A DNA stretch of 64,000 nt. Origin: Armatimonadota bacterium. Lineage in GTDB: Bacteria; Sysuimicrobiota; Sysuimicrobiia; Sysuimicrobiales; Sysuimicrobiaceae. Below the pieces are notes generated by a model. The model was not told the origin of the DNA, did no database searches, and saw nothing but the letters and a program-made list of their open reading frames with translations. Shown here piece by piece: positions 16,211 to 26,092 of this stretch. Both the position numbers and the translations under genes were made by a program. The stretch lies in assembly GCA_031460175.1 (NCBI GenBank), contig JAVKGW010000004.1, forward strand, positions 123,303 to 187,302. Direction: 5' to 3'. Every line of letters starts with the position of its first letter. The first letter of the stretch is position 1.

Positions 16211-17466
16211 TCGAGCTGGCGAGCGAGCTGCGGCAGTTGGGAGAGCGGGCCCGGGCGGCCGCGCAGCAGCTCCTGCGGGCTTCCCCCGCGGCCAAGCAGC
16301 GGGCCCTGGTGCGGGCCGCGGAGCTCTTGGAGGCTCGGTGGTCGGAGGTTCTGGAGGCGAACCGGCGGGACCTGGAGGCCGCGCAGGCCCAGGGGCTGCC
16401 GAAGCCCAAACTGGAGCGCCTGCGCCTGGGGGATCGCCGGCGGGACGACCTCGTCGAGGGCCTGCGGCAGATCGCCTCCCTCCCGGATCCCGTGGGCGAG
16501 ATCGAGCAGCTCGTGGTGCGGCCGAACGGCTTGCTGGTGGGTCGGATGCGGATCCCCCTGGGCGTGATCGGCCTCATCTACGAGGCCCGACCCGATGCCA
16601 CGGTGGAGGCCAGCGCGGTGGCCCTCAAGGCCGGCAACGCCATCCTCCTGCGGGGCGGGAAAGAGGCCCGGCACAGCAACGAGGCCCTCGTGGGCCTGAT
16701 CCGCTCGTCCCTGGCGGAATCCGGTCTTCCTCCGGACGCGGTGCAGCTCGTCCCCGCAGGGGACCGGCAGTCCGTGCTGGAGATGTGTCGGATGGAGGGG
16801 TGGTTAGACCTCCTCATCCCGAGGGGTGGGGAGGAGTTGATCCGGTTCGTGCAGGAGCATGCCCGGGTCCCGGTGCTGGCCCACGCCAAGGGGGTGAACC
16901 ACCTGTACGTGGACGAGGAGGCGGACCTCGGGATGGCGGTGCGCATCGCGGTCAACGCCAAGGCCCAGCGCCCTGCCACCTGCAACGCCCTGGAGAAGGT
17001 ACTGGTACACCGAGCGGTGGCGGCCGAGTTCCTGCCCCAGCTCGTGGCCGCCATGCGGGAGGCCGGGGTGGAGCTCCGGGGCTGTCCCCGGGCCCGGGAG
17101 ATCGCGCCCGCCCTCAAGCCCGCCCAAGAGGAGGACTGGCGGGCGGAGTACCTGGATCTTGTGCTGGCGGTGCGGGTGGTGGACTCCCTGGAGGAAGCCC
17201 TGGAGCACATCGCCCGGTACGGCTCCCGGCACACGGAGGCCATCGTGACCCGCAACCACGACCGGGCCATGCGCTTCCTCCGGGAGGTGGACGCCTCCCT
17301 GGTGCTGGTGAACGCCAGCACCCGGTTTAACGACGGGTTCCAGCTGGGTCTGGGCGCGGAGATCGGGATCAGCACCACGAAGCTTCATGCGTACGGCCCC
17401 ATGGGCGTGCGGGAGCTCACCACCACCAAGTTCGTGGCCCTGGGCCAGGGGCAGGTGCGGACCTAG
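16207..17466 (+). CDS. proA: Glutamate-5-semialdehyde dehydrogenase (gamma-glutamyl phosphate reductase)
   Basis: A 419-residue ProA, which reduces gamma-glutamyl phosphate with NADPH to glutamate semialdehyde. It shows GVIGLIYEARPDAT, LLRGGKEARHSN, the catalytic cysteine in RPATCNALEK, and FNDGFQLGLGAEIGIST near the end. The ATG at 16207 overlaps the proB stop (ATGA), the usual coupling that keeps the two enzymes of the labile intermediate at equal amounts. Full length, with nothing missing. Confidence 0.96.
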   Translation: MIELASELRQLGERARAAAQQLLRASPAAKQRALVRAAELLEARWSEVLEANRRDLEAAQAQGLPKPKLERLRLGDRRRDDLVEGLRQIASLPDPVGEIEQLVVRPNGLLVGRMRIPLGVIGLIYEARPDATVEASAVALKAGNAILLRGGKEARHSNEALVGLIRSSLAESGLPPDAVQLVPAGDRQSVLEMCRMEGWLDLLIPRGGEELIRFVQEHARVPVLAHAKGVNHLYVDEEADLGMAVRIAVNAKAQRPATCNALEKVLVHRAVAAEFLPQLVAAMREAGVELRGCPRAREIAPALKPAQEEDWRAEYLDLVLAVRVVDSLEEALEHIARYGSRHTEAIVTRNHDRAMRFLREVDASLVLVNASTRFNDGFQLGLGAEIGISTTKLHAYGPMGVRELTTTKFVALGQGQVRT

Positions 17467-17961
17467 ATGGAGCCCGTGGTGGGCGTCATCATGGGATCCG
17501 CCTCCGACTGGGAGACCATGCGGCATGCGGCCGCCACGTTAGAGGAGCTCGGGGTGCCGTACGAGGTGCGGGTGGTGAGCGCCCACCGCACCCCGGAGCT
17601 CATGGCGGAGTACGCACGGAGTGCCGAGGAGCGGGGATTGCTCGTCATCATCGCGGGCGCCGGCGGGGCCGCCCACCTGCCCGGCATGACCGCGGCCCAC
17701 ACGGTGCTCCCGGTGCTGGGCGTGCCCGTGGAGTCCCAGGCCCTGCGGGGCCTGGATTCCCTGCTCAGCATCGTGCAGATGCCGGCCGGGGTGCCCGTGG
17801 GCACCCTTGCCATCGGACGGGCCGGAGCCGTCAATGCGGCTCTGCTGGCCGCGAGCATCGTGGGACTCAAGCATCCAGAGGTTCTGGAGCGGGTCAGGCG
17901 GTACCGGGAGGCGCGCAAGCAGGAGGTGCTCGCCCGCCCGGACCCCCGCGCGGAGCCGTGA
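17467..17961 (+). CDS. purE: N5-carboxyaminoimidazole ribonucleotide mutase
   Basis: A 164-residue PurE that converts N5-CAIR to CAIR in purine synthesis. It has [13 protein letters not shown] (substrate-phosphate loop), VVSAHRTPE with the catalytic histidine, [12 protein letters not shown] and [22 protein letters not shown]. It is a class I enzyme of normal size. It begins on the base after the proA stop and overlaps purK by four bases, so proline and purine genes share one transcript here. Confidence 0.96.
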   Translation: MEPVVGVIMGSASDWETMRHAAATLEELGVPYEVRVVSAHRTPELMAEYARSAEERGLLVIIAGAGGAAHLPGMTAAHTVLPVLGVPVESQALRGLDSLLSIVQMPAGVPVGTLAIGRAGAVNAALLAASIVGLKHPEVLERVRRYREARKQEVLARPDPRAEP

Positions 17962-19085
17962 GGATCGGGATCCTCGGAGGCGGCCAGCTCGGCCGGATGC
18001 TGGCCCTGGCCGGCTACCCTCTTGGCTTTTCCTTCCGGTTCCTGGACCCCTCCCCGGAGGCCTGTGCGGGGCAGGTGGGGGCGTTGCAGGTGGGGGAGTA
18101 CGGGGATGAAGGAGTCCTGCGCCGGTTCGCGGAAGGGCTGGAGGTCGTCACCTACGAGTTCGAGAACGTGCCGGTCAAGGCCGCCCGGTTTCTGGCCGAA
18201 ACCCTTCCCCTCCACCCCCCGCCCGAGGCCCTGGAGGTGGCCCAGGACCGGCTCGCGGAGAAGCGGTTCTTCGCGTCCCTGGGGATTCCCACCCCCGCCT
18301 TCCATCCGGTGGACGACCCCACAGACCTCAAGGCAGGGGTGGAACGCCTCGGCCTGCCGGCCCTCCTCAAGACCCGACGCGGCGGGTACGACGGTAAGGG
18401 CCAGGTCCTTCTCCGGAGGCGGGAAGACCTGGAGCCCGCGTGGGCGGCCCTGGGCGGAGCGAACCTGATCTTGGAGGAGTTCGTGCCCTTCCATCGGGAG
18501 CTCTCCGTGCTGGCGGTCCGCTCCCCCAGCGGGGAGATGGCCTGCTATCCGCTCGTGGAGAACCATCACCGGGAGGGGATGCTGCGCCTCTCCCTGGCCC
18601 CCGCGCCTCAGCTCACCCGAGAACTCCAGGGAAAGGCCGAGGCGTACGCAAAACGGATCCTGGAGGCCCTGGAATACGCGGGGGTACTCGCCCTGGAGCT
18701 GTTCCAGGTGGGAACGGAGCTCCTCGCCAACGAGATGGCCCCGCGGGTCCACAACAGCGGGCACTGGACCATCGAGGGCGCGGAGACGAGCCAATTCGAG
18801 AACCACCTGCGGGCCATCACCGGACTCCCGCTCGGCTCCACCGCCCCGCGAGGGTGGAGCGCCATGGTGAACCTCATCGGGCGGAAGCCTGAGTTCCGGG
18901 AGCTGCTCGCCCTTCCCGGAACGCACCTCCACTGGTACGGGAAGCGGGTGCGGCCGGGCCGGAAGGTGGGGCACATCACCCTGCGGGCGGATTCGGAGCA
19001 AGCCGTCCTGGAGCTCCTCCCGCGGCTGCTCGCTCTCGCGGGAGAGCGGCTTCCGGAGCCCTACCGGATGGCCTCCTCCCGGTAA
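17958..19085 (+). CDS. purK: N5-carboxyaminoimidazole ribonucleotide synthase
   Basis: A 375-residue ATP-grasp enzyme that makes N5-CAIR from AIR, bicarbonate and ATP. It opens with [13 protein letters not shown], has TYEFENVP, the glycine-rich ATP loop [27 protein letters not shown], and the metal-site segment [30 protein letters not shown]. The GTG start at 17958 overlaps the purE stop and has GCGGAG upstream. Its 3' end overlaps the convergent uvrC by 25 bases. Confidence 0.96.
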   Translation: MRIGILGGGQLGRMLALAGYPLGFSFRFLDPSPEACAGQVGALQVGEYGDEGVLRRFAEGLEVVTYEFENVPVKAARFLAETLPLHPPPEALEVAQDRLAEKRFFASLGIPTPAFHPVDDPTDLKAGVERLGLPALLKTRRGGYDGKGQVLLRRREDLEPAWAALGGANLILEEFVPFHRELSVLAVRSPSGEMACYPLVENHHREGMLRLSLAPAPQLTRELQGKAEAYAKRILEALEYAGVLALELFQVGTELLANEMAPRVHNSGHWTIEGAETSQFENHLRAITGLPLGSTAPRGWSAMVNLIGRKPEFRELLALPGTHLHWYGKRVRPGRKVGHITLRADSEQAVLELLPRLLALAGERLPEPYRMASSR

Positions 19086-20944
19086 GAAGGCACCTCCTGG
19101 CCGCGCAGGTACTCCAGCAGCCGCCGGGCCACCTTTGGACCCACCACCGCGGCCACCTCCTCCTCCCGGGCTTCCCGCAGGCGGCGCACCGATCCGAAGT
19201 GCCGGATGAGCTCCCGCTTGCGCTTCTCCCCGATCCCCGGGATCTCGTCCAGGACCGAGTACACGATGCGCCGGTCCCGGAGCATGCGGTGGTAGGCATT
19301 CGCGAACCGGTGGGCCTCATCCCGCACCCGCTGCAGGAGCTGCAGGGCCGCGGATTCCTGCGGGAGCCGGAGAGGTTCCGGCGCATCGGATCGGTACACG
19401 AGCTCCTCCCGCTTTGCGAGGGCCACCACGGGGATCCGCATGCCGAGTCCGGATAGAATTGCCAGGGCCGCACTGAGCTGGGATCGACCGCCGTCCACCA
19501 GGATGAGGTCCGGGAGCACGGACCACTTGGGCTTGCGGACTGCGCCCCTCTGGAGGGCTTCTTCTTCCTGCCGGGCGTTTTCGAACCGGCGGCGCAGAAC
19601 CTCTTGCAACATGCCCACGTCGTTGGGCCCGGGCGTCGACCGGATCTTGAACCGGCGGTAGGCGTCCTTGCGGGGCCGCCCTCCCTCGAAGGTCACCAGA
19701 CACGCCACCGCCTCCCCGGACTGGAAGTTGGAGACGTCGTAGCCCTCGATGCGGAAGGGGACCTCCGCAAGCCCCAACACCTGCTGCAGCGCCCGCACCG
19801 CCGCCCCCTCCCGCCCCACGAGCCGCACCCGCTCCTGTTCCAGGTGCACCCGGGCGTTCTCCCGGGCCATCTCCACCAGGCACCGGTCCGCCTCCCGCTC
19901 CGGCACCGTCACCCGAACCGGCTCCCCCCGCCGCTCCCGGAGCCACCGGGCGATGAGTTCCTGGTCGTCCACGGGCTCGGGGATGAGGACCTCCGGCGGA
20001 ACGGTGGTGGCGTGCGCGTAGAACTGCTCCAGGAAGGTGCGCAGGACCTCCGCAGGGGCGTGCGCGAGGGCGCCCGTGAGGAAGAAGTGTTCCTGCCCCA
20101 CGAGCCGCCCCCCGCGGACGAAGAGCACCTGGGCGCAGGCGTCGTCCCCGTCCACGTGGACCGCCACCACGTCCCGATCCTCCAAGCCCGGACCGGAGGT
20201 GCGCTGTCGCTGCCGGATGGCCTCGATGGCCCGGATCTGGTCCCGCAGGGCCGCCGCCCGCTCGAATTCCAGTCGGTCTGCGGCCGTCTGCATCTCCCGC
20301 CGCAGCGCCTCCAGTACCGCTTCCTGCTTCCCTTCCAGGAACAGCACCGCCTGGCGCACCTGCTCCGCGTATTCCTCCTGGCTGGCGCCCCAAGCCACGC
20401 AAGGGGCGGTGCACAACCCCATGGCGTGATCCAGGCAGGGGCGCGGGAGGGACCGATCGATCTCGATCCGGCAGCTACGCAGCCGGAAGAGCTTCCGGAT
20501 GGTTCGGATGGTACGACGCACGAGCTTCGGCTCGTGGTACGGATAGGGGCCGAAGTAGCGGGCCCCGTCCTGCGCGATCTTCCGGGTCATCACGATCTTG
20601 GGATAGGGCTCGTTCGTGATCTTGATGTAGGGATAAGCCTTGTCGTCCGCCATCCGCACGTTGTACCGTGGGCGGTGCTGCTTGATGAGGTTCGTCTCCA
20701 GGACCAGGGCCTCCACCTCGTTGGCGCACACCACCACGTCGAAGTCGAAGACCTTCGTCATGAGGTGGCGGATGCGGGGGGAGGAGGTGGTGCGGGGGTC
20801 CTGGAAGTAGGTGCGTACCCGGTTCCGCAGGGACGCGGCCTTCCCCACGTAGATCACCCGGCCCGCCCGGTCCCGCAGGAGGTACACCCCGGGCTGGGCC
20901 GGAAGCGCCCGCAGCTTCTCCTCCAGGTTCGGGGCCCGCTCCAT
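19061..20944 (-). CDS. uvrC: UvrABC endonuclease subunit C
   Basis: A 627-residue UvrC, which makes both incisions during nucleotide-excision repair. It has an N-terminal GIY-YIG nuclease (PGVYLLRDRAGRVIYVGKA, about 14-32), a UVR domain (ADRLEFERAAALRDQI) that binds UvrB, an RNase H-like nuclease domain (IEGYDVSNFQSGEAVACLV ... LILVDGGRSQLSAA), and helix-hairpin-helix motifs ending IPGIGEKRKRELIRHFGSVRRL. I take ATG at 20944, where homologues begin. It is encoded apart from uvrB and uvrA, which lie about 18 kb away in this window. Confidence 0.95.
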   Translation of the reverse strand: MERAPNLEEKLRALPAQPGVYLLRDRAGRVIYVGKAASLRNRVRTYFQDPRTTSSPRIRHLMTKVFDFDVVVCANEVEALVLETNLIKQHRPRYNVRMADDKAYPYIKITNEPYPKIVMTRKIAQDGARYFGPYPYHEPKLVRRTIRTIRKLFRLRSCRIEIDRSLPRPCLDHAMGLCTAPCVAWGASQEEYAEQVRQAVLFLEGKQEAVLEALRREMQTAADRLEFERAAALRDQIRAIEAIRQRQRTSGPGLEDRDVVAVHVDGDDACAQVLFVRGGRLVGQEHFFLTGALAHAPAEVLRTFLEQFYAHATTVPPEVLIPEPVDDQELIARWLRERRGEPVRVTVPEREADRCLVEMARENARVHLEQERVRLVGREGAAVRALQQVLGLAEVPFRIEGYDVSNFQSGEAVACLVTFEGGRPRKDAYRRFKIRSTPGPNDVGMLQEVLRRRFENARQEEEALQRGAVRKPKWSVLPDLILVDGGRSQLSAALAILSGLGMRIPVVALAKREELVYRSDAPEPLRLPQESAALQLLQRVRDEAHRFANAYHRMLRDRRIVYSVLDEIPGIGEKRKRELIRHFGSVRRLREAREEEVAAVVGPKVARRLLEYLRGQEVPSYREEAIR

Positions 20945-21007
20945 GGCCCTTCCATCATATCCCAAGGTTCTTGGGGAAAGCGGCTCCAGCTCCCGCCTCG
21001 GAGTTCC

Positions 21008-24000
21008 TCAAGCGTCCGTACCTTGCGCCCCCACCCGCCGCAACAGCGCCCCAAGCGGCGCGGCCTCCACCGGCACGCCGTTCCGGAAGGCGATCCACAG
21101 GTCGCTCCAGGGCGGGAGCCTCTCCCCGGGGACCAGGATCCCCACCAGGTTCAGGGGATCCGCGGCGGAGAGCACCACGACTTCCGGATCTCCGGCTGTC
21201 CGCCGCACGGCCCGCAGGGCTTCCACCGCCTCCGGGAGCGCGTACTGCTCGCCCGTGAAGCCACCGACGAACCGGCCTCCCCGGATCCGCCCCTGCAGCT
21301 CCCACCGCCGGTACACCCCCACGAGATCCCGCCACGGAGGGGCGATCCGCTCCCGTATGAGGACTTCCCGGAACACCACCCCGTACCGCCGCAGCAGTTG
21401 CTGCGCGATCCGCTCCGTGCGTTCCGGCTCCGGGATCTTCCCACCAGACCCCCACAGGGCCCACCGGCCCACGGGGAGGGACCGACCGTGGAGCCCTCCG
21501 GGGAGTACCCGCAGCCCCCGCCGCCCCCGGCGCAGGAGCTGTCGCAACCCTCCCACCCCGTCCCCGCTCACGAGCCCCGCGCCCACCAGCTCCCACAGGG
21601 CCGCCTCGACCTCCGAGGGAAGCCGGCGCAGGGCCCTCGCCATGTCCGAGAGGAAGGAGGCGCCGTGGGCTTCCAGGTACGCCAGGACGTCCCGGGCCAC
21701 CACGGAAAGCCCTTCCCTGGAGAGCCCGTCCCGTTGCGCGTAGACCTCCAGGTCCTCCCGCAGCAGGAAGGCGATGGGCGTCGTGCGCAAAAAGCTCCTG
21801 CGCCGCCGGATCCCCTTGGGTTCCGGGTTTCCGTCCCGCCCGATCCGGCCCCAGGTCACGACCCCGCTCAGGCAGAGGGCCTCCAGGTCCGCGGGGTTGT
21901 AGGCACGGATCCGGGCGGGAAGCACGCTCGTCTCCCAGGCCTCCGCCGGAAGTTCCAGACCCTGGAGTTGGCCGATCACCTGCAGGAGGCCGTCCCGACC
22001 GTGCAGCTGGGTTCCCGGGTGCACGTGCTGCCACCGGAACAAAAACCGCATGAAGTCCGAAGGCGCCACAGGCTCGATCTCCCGCCGCAGCCGGCCCACG
22101 GTGAGCCGGTGGATCCGCGCGAGGAGCCTGCGCTCGCACCACTCCTCCTCCACGAGCCCCGGGGTGTAGTGCCCCCGCAGCACCATCCCCGTCCCTTCCA
22201 GGGCCGCGAGGGCCGCCGTGACCTCCCCTTCCGGAAGACCCAGCCGCGCGGCCAGGGCCGGGGCCGTGGTGGGGCCGAGGTGCGGCATCCAGCCCCGTAC
22301 CACGGCCAGCACCGCCTCCTCCCGGGTCGGTTGCGGTAGGTCCGTGGCCCGCTCGGGCTCCGGTTGGAAGCGGGCCTGGGGCCAGATGGCCCGGACGAAG
22401 GGCACGCGTTCTGCGGCCACGTATCCCCGGAGGTCACCGGCCACCGCCACGGTGGCCCGCCCCTCGCGCAAGAGGCTCTCCGCGAAGGCTTCCCAAAGAC
22501 CCGCCTCCCGCACCGGGAGGAGGACGAGGGTATGGAGGAGGTCATGGAGTTCGTCCGGATCCCGCACGTCCGGCCATGCCTGGGCCCGCACCTCCTCGAT
22601 GGCCTCGGGATCCAGAGCTCCGGGGCCCCGGGCGAGCTCCGGGTCCACCCGGCGCAGCTGCACCGCCCGGGCCCGCCGCTCCTCCAGGGGCGCGTCGTCG
22701 AGGAAGGCGTAGGGGTTCGCGTTGAGGATCTCGTGGGAGGCGGGGGAGGGAATCGGCGTCTCCACGGCCACGGTGCGGATCTCCCCCCGCTCCATGCGTC
22801 CCACGATCTCCGCCAGGCGCCCGAGGTCCATCGCTTCCTCCAAGCAGCTGCGGATGGTCTCGTTTACCAGCGGATGGTCCGGCGGGGTGATGGGGCCCAT
22901 GCGGTTGTCCTGGCAGCCCACTTGATCCGGGAACACCGCGGCCAGGAGGTCCTCCGCCTGCATGCGTTGGATCTGGGGCGGTACTTTCCGACCGCCCCGC
23001 TGCCGCAGGACGGCCAGGGCCCGCTGGGCGTTCTGTCGCCACCGGGTGAGGAAAAGCGGAGACTGCAGGGTGGCCTGGAGGAGGTCCTTCTCGACGGTCT
23101 GGGACCGCACGAAGGAGAAGATGAGCTCGAGGGGGAAGCTGTGTTGCTCGCCCAGGGAGAGCAGGATCCCGTCGTCCGTGGCCGCGGCCTGCAGCTCGAA
23201 GTCGAAGGTGAGGCAGAAGCGCTTGCGCAATGCGAGCCCCCATGCCCGGTTCACCCGGGCGCCGAAGGGCGTGTGCAGCACGATCTGCATCCCGCCCGCC
23301 TCGTCGAAGAACCGTTCCGCCACCAAGCAATCCTGGGTGGGCACGCAGCCCAGCACCGCCACCGTCTCCCGGATGTAGTCCACCACCTGCTTTGCGCCCG
23401 CTTCGTCCAGGCCCGTCTCCTGCACGAGCCAGGCCACGGCACCGGAGGGGTCGTGGATCCGTTGCGCCACCGCCGCGCGCAGGTCCGAGACCGCCTGCGA
23501 GAGCTCCCAGGTGCGGGCCGGCGCCTCCCCGAGCCAGAAGGGGATGGTGGGCGGAGCACCGTGTGCGTTCTCCACCCGCACCCGTCCGCTGCTTTCCACC
23601 CGGCGCACCCGCCAGGAGGTGTTGCCCAGGAGGAACACGTCTCCCGGTGCGCTCTCGACGGCGAATTCCTCGTTCACCCGGCCGACGAGGGTCTCATCGG
23701 GCTCCGCGATCACGTCGAAGTCGAAGGTCTCCGGGATGGCGCCCCCGCAGGTGATGGCCACCATCCGGGCACCCCTGCGGGCCCGCACCACGCCCTTCAC
23801 CCGATCCCGGTGCAGCAGGGCACCGGCTCTCCCTCGGCGGGCCGCGATCCCCTCGGAGAGCATCTCCAGCACCTGCTCGAACTCCCGCCGGCTCAGATTC
23901 CGGTACGGATAGGCCCCCCGCACGAGCGCGAAGAGCTCGTGCTCTGCGATGGGCGCACAGGCCGCGATGGCCACCATCTGCTGGGCCAGCACGTCGAGGG

Positions 24001-25219
24001 GCTTTTCCGGGAGGAGTACCCGGTCCAAAATCCCCCGGCGAACGGCCTGTACCGCGGCCGCGCACTGCATGAGCTCATCCCGGGTGAGGGGGAAGAGCAC
24101 GCCCTTGGGCATCCGGTCCATCCCGTGCCCGGACCGGCCGACCCGCTGGAGGAGGGTGGAAAGGGCCCGGGGAGCGCCCACGTGACACACCAGGTCCACG
24201 TGGCCGATGTCGATGCCGAGCTCCAGGGAGGCGGTGGCCACCACCACGGACAGATCGCCCTGCTTGAGCCGGCGCTCCGTCTCCTGCCGCAGGGTGCGGG
24301 CGAGGCTCCCGTGGTGGGAGGCCACCCGGCCCTCACCCAGGCGCTCGGAGAGGCGGTGGGCCACCCGTTCCGCCAGCTTCCGGGTGCTGACGAACACCAG
24401 GGTGGTGCGGTGGCGTCCTGCGAGCTCCGCGATCCGGTCGTACACCTCCGCCCAGATCTCATGGGTGGCCACGGGCCCGAGGAGTTGCTCGGGGACCCAG
24501 ATGGAGAGATCCCAGGCCCTCTGCCAGCCCGCGTCCACGATGGCGCAGTCCGGGGAGCCGTCCGACCCACACCGGGCGGTCCCCACCAGCAGCCGGGCCA
24601 GCTCCTCGAGAGGGTGGGCGGTGGCGCTAAGCCCGATGCGCTGGCAGCGCCGCCCCGCGAGGTGATCCAGCCGCTCCAGGGAGAGGGTGAGGTGGGCTCC
24701 CCGCTTGTCCTGGGCGATGGCGTGCAGCTCGTCCACGATCACCGTGCGGGCGGTACGCAGAACCCGCCGGCCGCGCTCCGCGGTGAGCAGGAGGTACAGG
24801 GACTCCGGGGTGGTCACGAGGATGTGGGGGGGACGGCGCACCATCCGGTCCCGCTCGCGGGGAAGGGTATCGCCCGTACGCACCGCCACCCGGACCTCCG
24901 GCACCCACGTCCCCTCCCGCCCCGCGAGCTCCCGGATCTGCTGAAGGGGCTCCTGCAGGTTGCGGTGGATGTCGTTGCTCAGGGCCCGCAGGGGCGAGAC
25001 GTACACCACTTGGGTCTGGTCCGGAAGCAGCGGCGAGGAGAGCAACTCGCTCAGGGACCACAGGAAGGCCGCGAGGGTCTTCCCGGAGCCCGTGGGGGCC
25101 GCGATGAGGGTGTCCCTTCCTGCCGCGATGGCGGGCCAACCCAGACGCTGGGCCGGGGTGGGTTCCGGGAACCGTTCCCGGAACCAGCGCGTCACGAGAG
25201 GGTGGAAGGGAAGGTCCAT
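21008..25219 (-). CDS. lhr: Lhr-family large ATP-dependent helicase
   Basis: A 1,403-residue superfamily 2 helicase. It has Walker A PTGSGKT (42-48), DELH box (163-166), SAT motif (LSATAHP) and motif VI LLQRVGRSGHG, followed by the winged-helix and large C-terminal region that mark full-length bacterial Lhr (about 1,400-1,540 residues). Lhr is a 3'-5' translocase that unwinds RNA:DNA hybrids; its C-terminal part forms rings and in some bacteria has uracil-DNA glycosylase activity. ATG at 25219 lies only six bases after a TAAAAT element (25231-25226). Its neighbour uvrC supports a repair role. Confidence 0.9.
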   Translation of the reverse strand: MDLPFHPLVTRWFRERFPEPTPAQRLGWPAIAAGRDTLIAAPTGSGKTLAAFLWSLSELLSSPLLPDQTQVVYVSPLRALSNDIHRNLQEPLQQIRELAGREGTWVPEVRVAVRTGDTLPRERDRMVRRPPHILVTTPESLYLLLTAERGRRVLRTARTVIVDELHAIAQDKRGAHLTLSLERLDHLAGRRCQRIGLSATAHPLEELARLLVGTARCGSDGSPDCAIVDAGWQRAWDLSIWVPEQLLGPVATHEIWAEVYDRIAELAGRHRTTLVFVSTRKLAERVAHRLSERLGEGRVASHHGSLARTLRQETERRLKQGDLSVVVATASLELGIDIGHVDLVCHVGAPRALSTLLQRVGRSGHGMDRMPKGVLFPLTRDELMQCAAAVQAVRRGILDRVLLPEKPLDVLAQQMVAIAACAPIAEHELFALVRGAYPYRNLSRREFEQVLEMLSEGIAARRGRAGALLHRDRVKGVVRARRGARMVAITCGGAIPETFDFDVIAEPDETLVGRVNEEFAVESAPGDVFLLGNTSWRVRRVESSGRVRVENAHGAPPTIPFWLGEAPARTWELSQAVSDLRAAVAQRIHDPSGAVAWLVQETGLDEAGAKQVVDYIRETVAVLGCVPTQDCLVAERFFDEAGGMQIVLHTPFGARVNRAWGLALRKRFCLTFDFELQAAATDDGILLSLGEQHSFPLELIFSFVRSQTVEKDLLQATLQSPLFLTRWRQNAQRALAVLRQRGGRKVPPQIQRMQAEDLLAAVFPDQVGCQDNRMGPITPPDHPLVNETIRSCLEEAMDLGRLAEIVGRMERGEIRTVAVETPIPSPASHEILNANPYAFLDDAPLEERRARAVQLRRVDPELARGPGALDPEAIEEVRAQAWPDVRDPDELHDLLHTLVLLPVREAGLWEAFAESLLREGRATVAVAGDLRGYVAAERVPFVRAIWPQARFQPEPERATDLPQPTREEAVLAVVRGWMPHLGPTTAPALAARLGLPEGEVTAALAALEGTGMVLRGHYTPGLVEEEWCERRLLARIHRLTVGRLRREIEPVAPSDFMRFLFRWQHVHPGTQLHGRDGLLQVIGQLQGLELPAEAWETSVLPARIRAYNPADLEALCLSGVVTWGRIGRDGNPEPKGIRRRRSFLRTTPIAFLLREDLEVYAQRDGLSREGLSVVARDVLAYLEAHGASFLSDMARALRRLPSEVEAALWELVGAGLVSGDGVGGLRQLLRRGRRGLRVLPGGLHGRSLPVGRWALWGSGGKIPEPERTERIAQQLLRRYGVVFREVLIRERIAPPWRDLVGVYRRWELQGRIRGGRFVGGFTGEQYALPEAVEALRAVRRTAGDPEVVVLSAADPLNLVGILVPGERLPPWSDLWIAFRNGVPVEAAPLGALLRRVGAQGTDA

Positions 25220-25231
25220 GCGACCATTTTA
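25220..25231 (-). promoter_or_regulatory. -10 element six bases before lhr start (possible leaderless mRNA)
   Basis: On the minus strand TAAAAT lies at 25231-25226, followed by GGTCGC and then the lhr ATG. At usual spacing transcription would start on the start codon itself. No good -35 is seen at 16-18 bases, and there is no ribosome site between this element and the ATG. The 45-base gap is shared with the divergent FtsX-like gene. Confidence 0.5.
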
Positions 25232-25264
25232 GACAGGGCCGGGAGGATGGGGCATCATAGGAGC

Positions 25265-26092
25265 GTGGCGCGCGCAAGCCTGCTCGTCCCCCTCGTCTTT
25301 CTCCTCGCGCTCCCGGGGTTTGCGGCGGACCTCCCGGAGGCCGCGGTCCCGGAGCGGACAGCCCGGAGGCTGAGGGTACGGCCAGGAGATGTCCTCGAGG
25401 TGGCCGCGGATCCCGCCATGCGCCGCGCCCAGCGGGTTCGGGTGGCGGTGGTGTGGAACCCCGCAGAGCACCCCGCGGACGTGGCCCGCCAGGAGCTGCG
25501 GCTGGTGTTGCGGCTCCCGTTCCTGGAGGCCCTTACGGGTCGTCCCGATACGGTGGACCGGGTGGTGGTGCGGCTGCGGCAGGGTGCGCAGGCCCAACGG
25601 GTGCGGGAGGATTTGGAGGCGTGGGCCGTGGGCTTCGATGCGTACACCGCGGAGGAGCTCGCGGCCCACACCTCCCGGGCCTTCGTGGTGGTCTCCCGGT
25701 TCCACCGGGCCATCGCCCTCGTGACCCTGCTCGCCGGAGGGATCTTCCTGGTGGCGGTGACGGGCCTGCGCACCAGCGAGATGCGGCGGGAGATCGGGGC
25801 CCTGCGTCTGGTGGGGATCGGCCGGGGGACCATCGCCCTCGCGGTGGTGGGCATCGCCACGGGCGTGGCGCTCTTGGGTACCCTGCTGGGGCTCGGGATC
25901 GGTGCGGTCCTCGTGGCGGCCATCAACGCGTACTACCAGCCCCTCTTCCAGACCTCCCTGGTCTTCGCGGTGCTGGAACCGCGGACGGTGGCGGCCGCCG
26001 CGGCCTTCTCGGTGCTTCTGGGCATCTTCTCGGGCGTCGCCGTGGCCGCGCGGCTGCTGCGCCAGCCTCCCCTCGAACAGGTGAGTCGGTAG
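25265..26092 (+). CDS. FtsX-like permease (short, with cleavable-type signal; AttF/AttG-like)
   Basis: About 275 residues. The N-terminus looks like a cleavable signal (LLVPLVFLLALPGFA then ADLPE). After about 135 exported residues come three membrane helices (about 155-180, 195-225, 235-260) with the FtsX-like hallmark TSEMRREIGALRLVGIGRGTI. It therefore has the three-helix FtsX core but no usual first helix and only a small extracellular domain. The start is uncertain: GTG at 25265, or in-frame ATG at 25247. It opens a four-gene operon resembling the AttEFGH transporter. Substrate unknown; such systems move lipids, lipoproteins or peptides rather than small solutes. Confidence 0.72.
   Translation: MARASLLVPLVFLLALPGFAADLPEAAVPERTARRLRVRPGDVLEVAADPAMRRAQRVRVAVVWNPAEHPADVARQELRLVLRLPFLEALTGRPDTVDRVVVRLRQGAQAQRVREDLEAWAVGFDAYTAEELAAHTSRAFVVVSRFHRAIALVTLLAGGIFLVAVTGLRTSEMRREIGALRLVGIGRGTIALAVVGIATGVALLGTLLGLGIGAVLVAAINAYYQPLFQTSLVFAVLEPRTVAAAAAFSVLLGIFSGVAVAARLLRQPPLEQVSR

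Noticed and set aside
19604-22339. 911-codon open frame on the plus strand
   Set aside because: Antisense to uvrC and lhr, which both have complete motifs; low-complexity Pro/Arg/His composition.
22364-25264. Long upstream extension of the short FtsX-like permease gene
   Set aside because: The frame is open through antisense of lhr, but the protein-like part begins only at the signal sequence near 25265.
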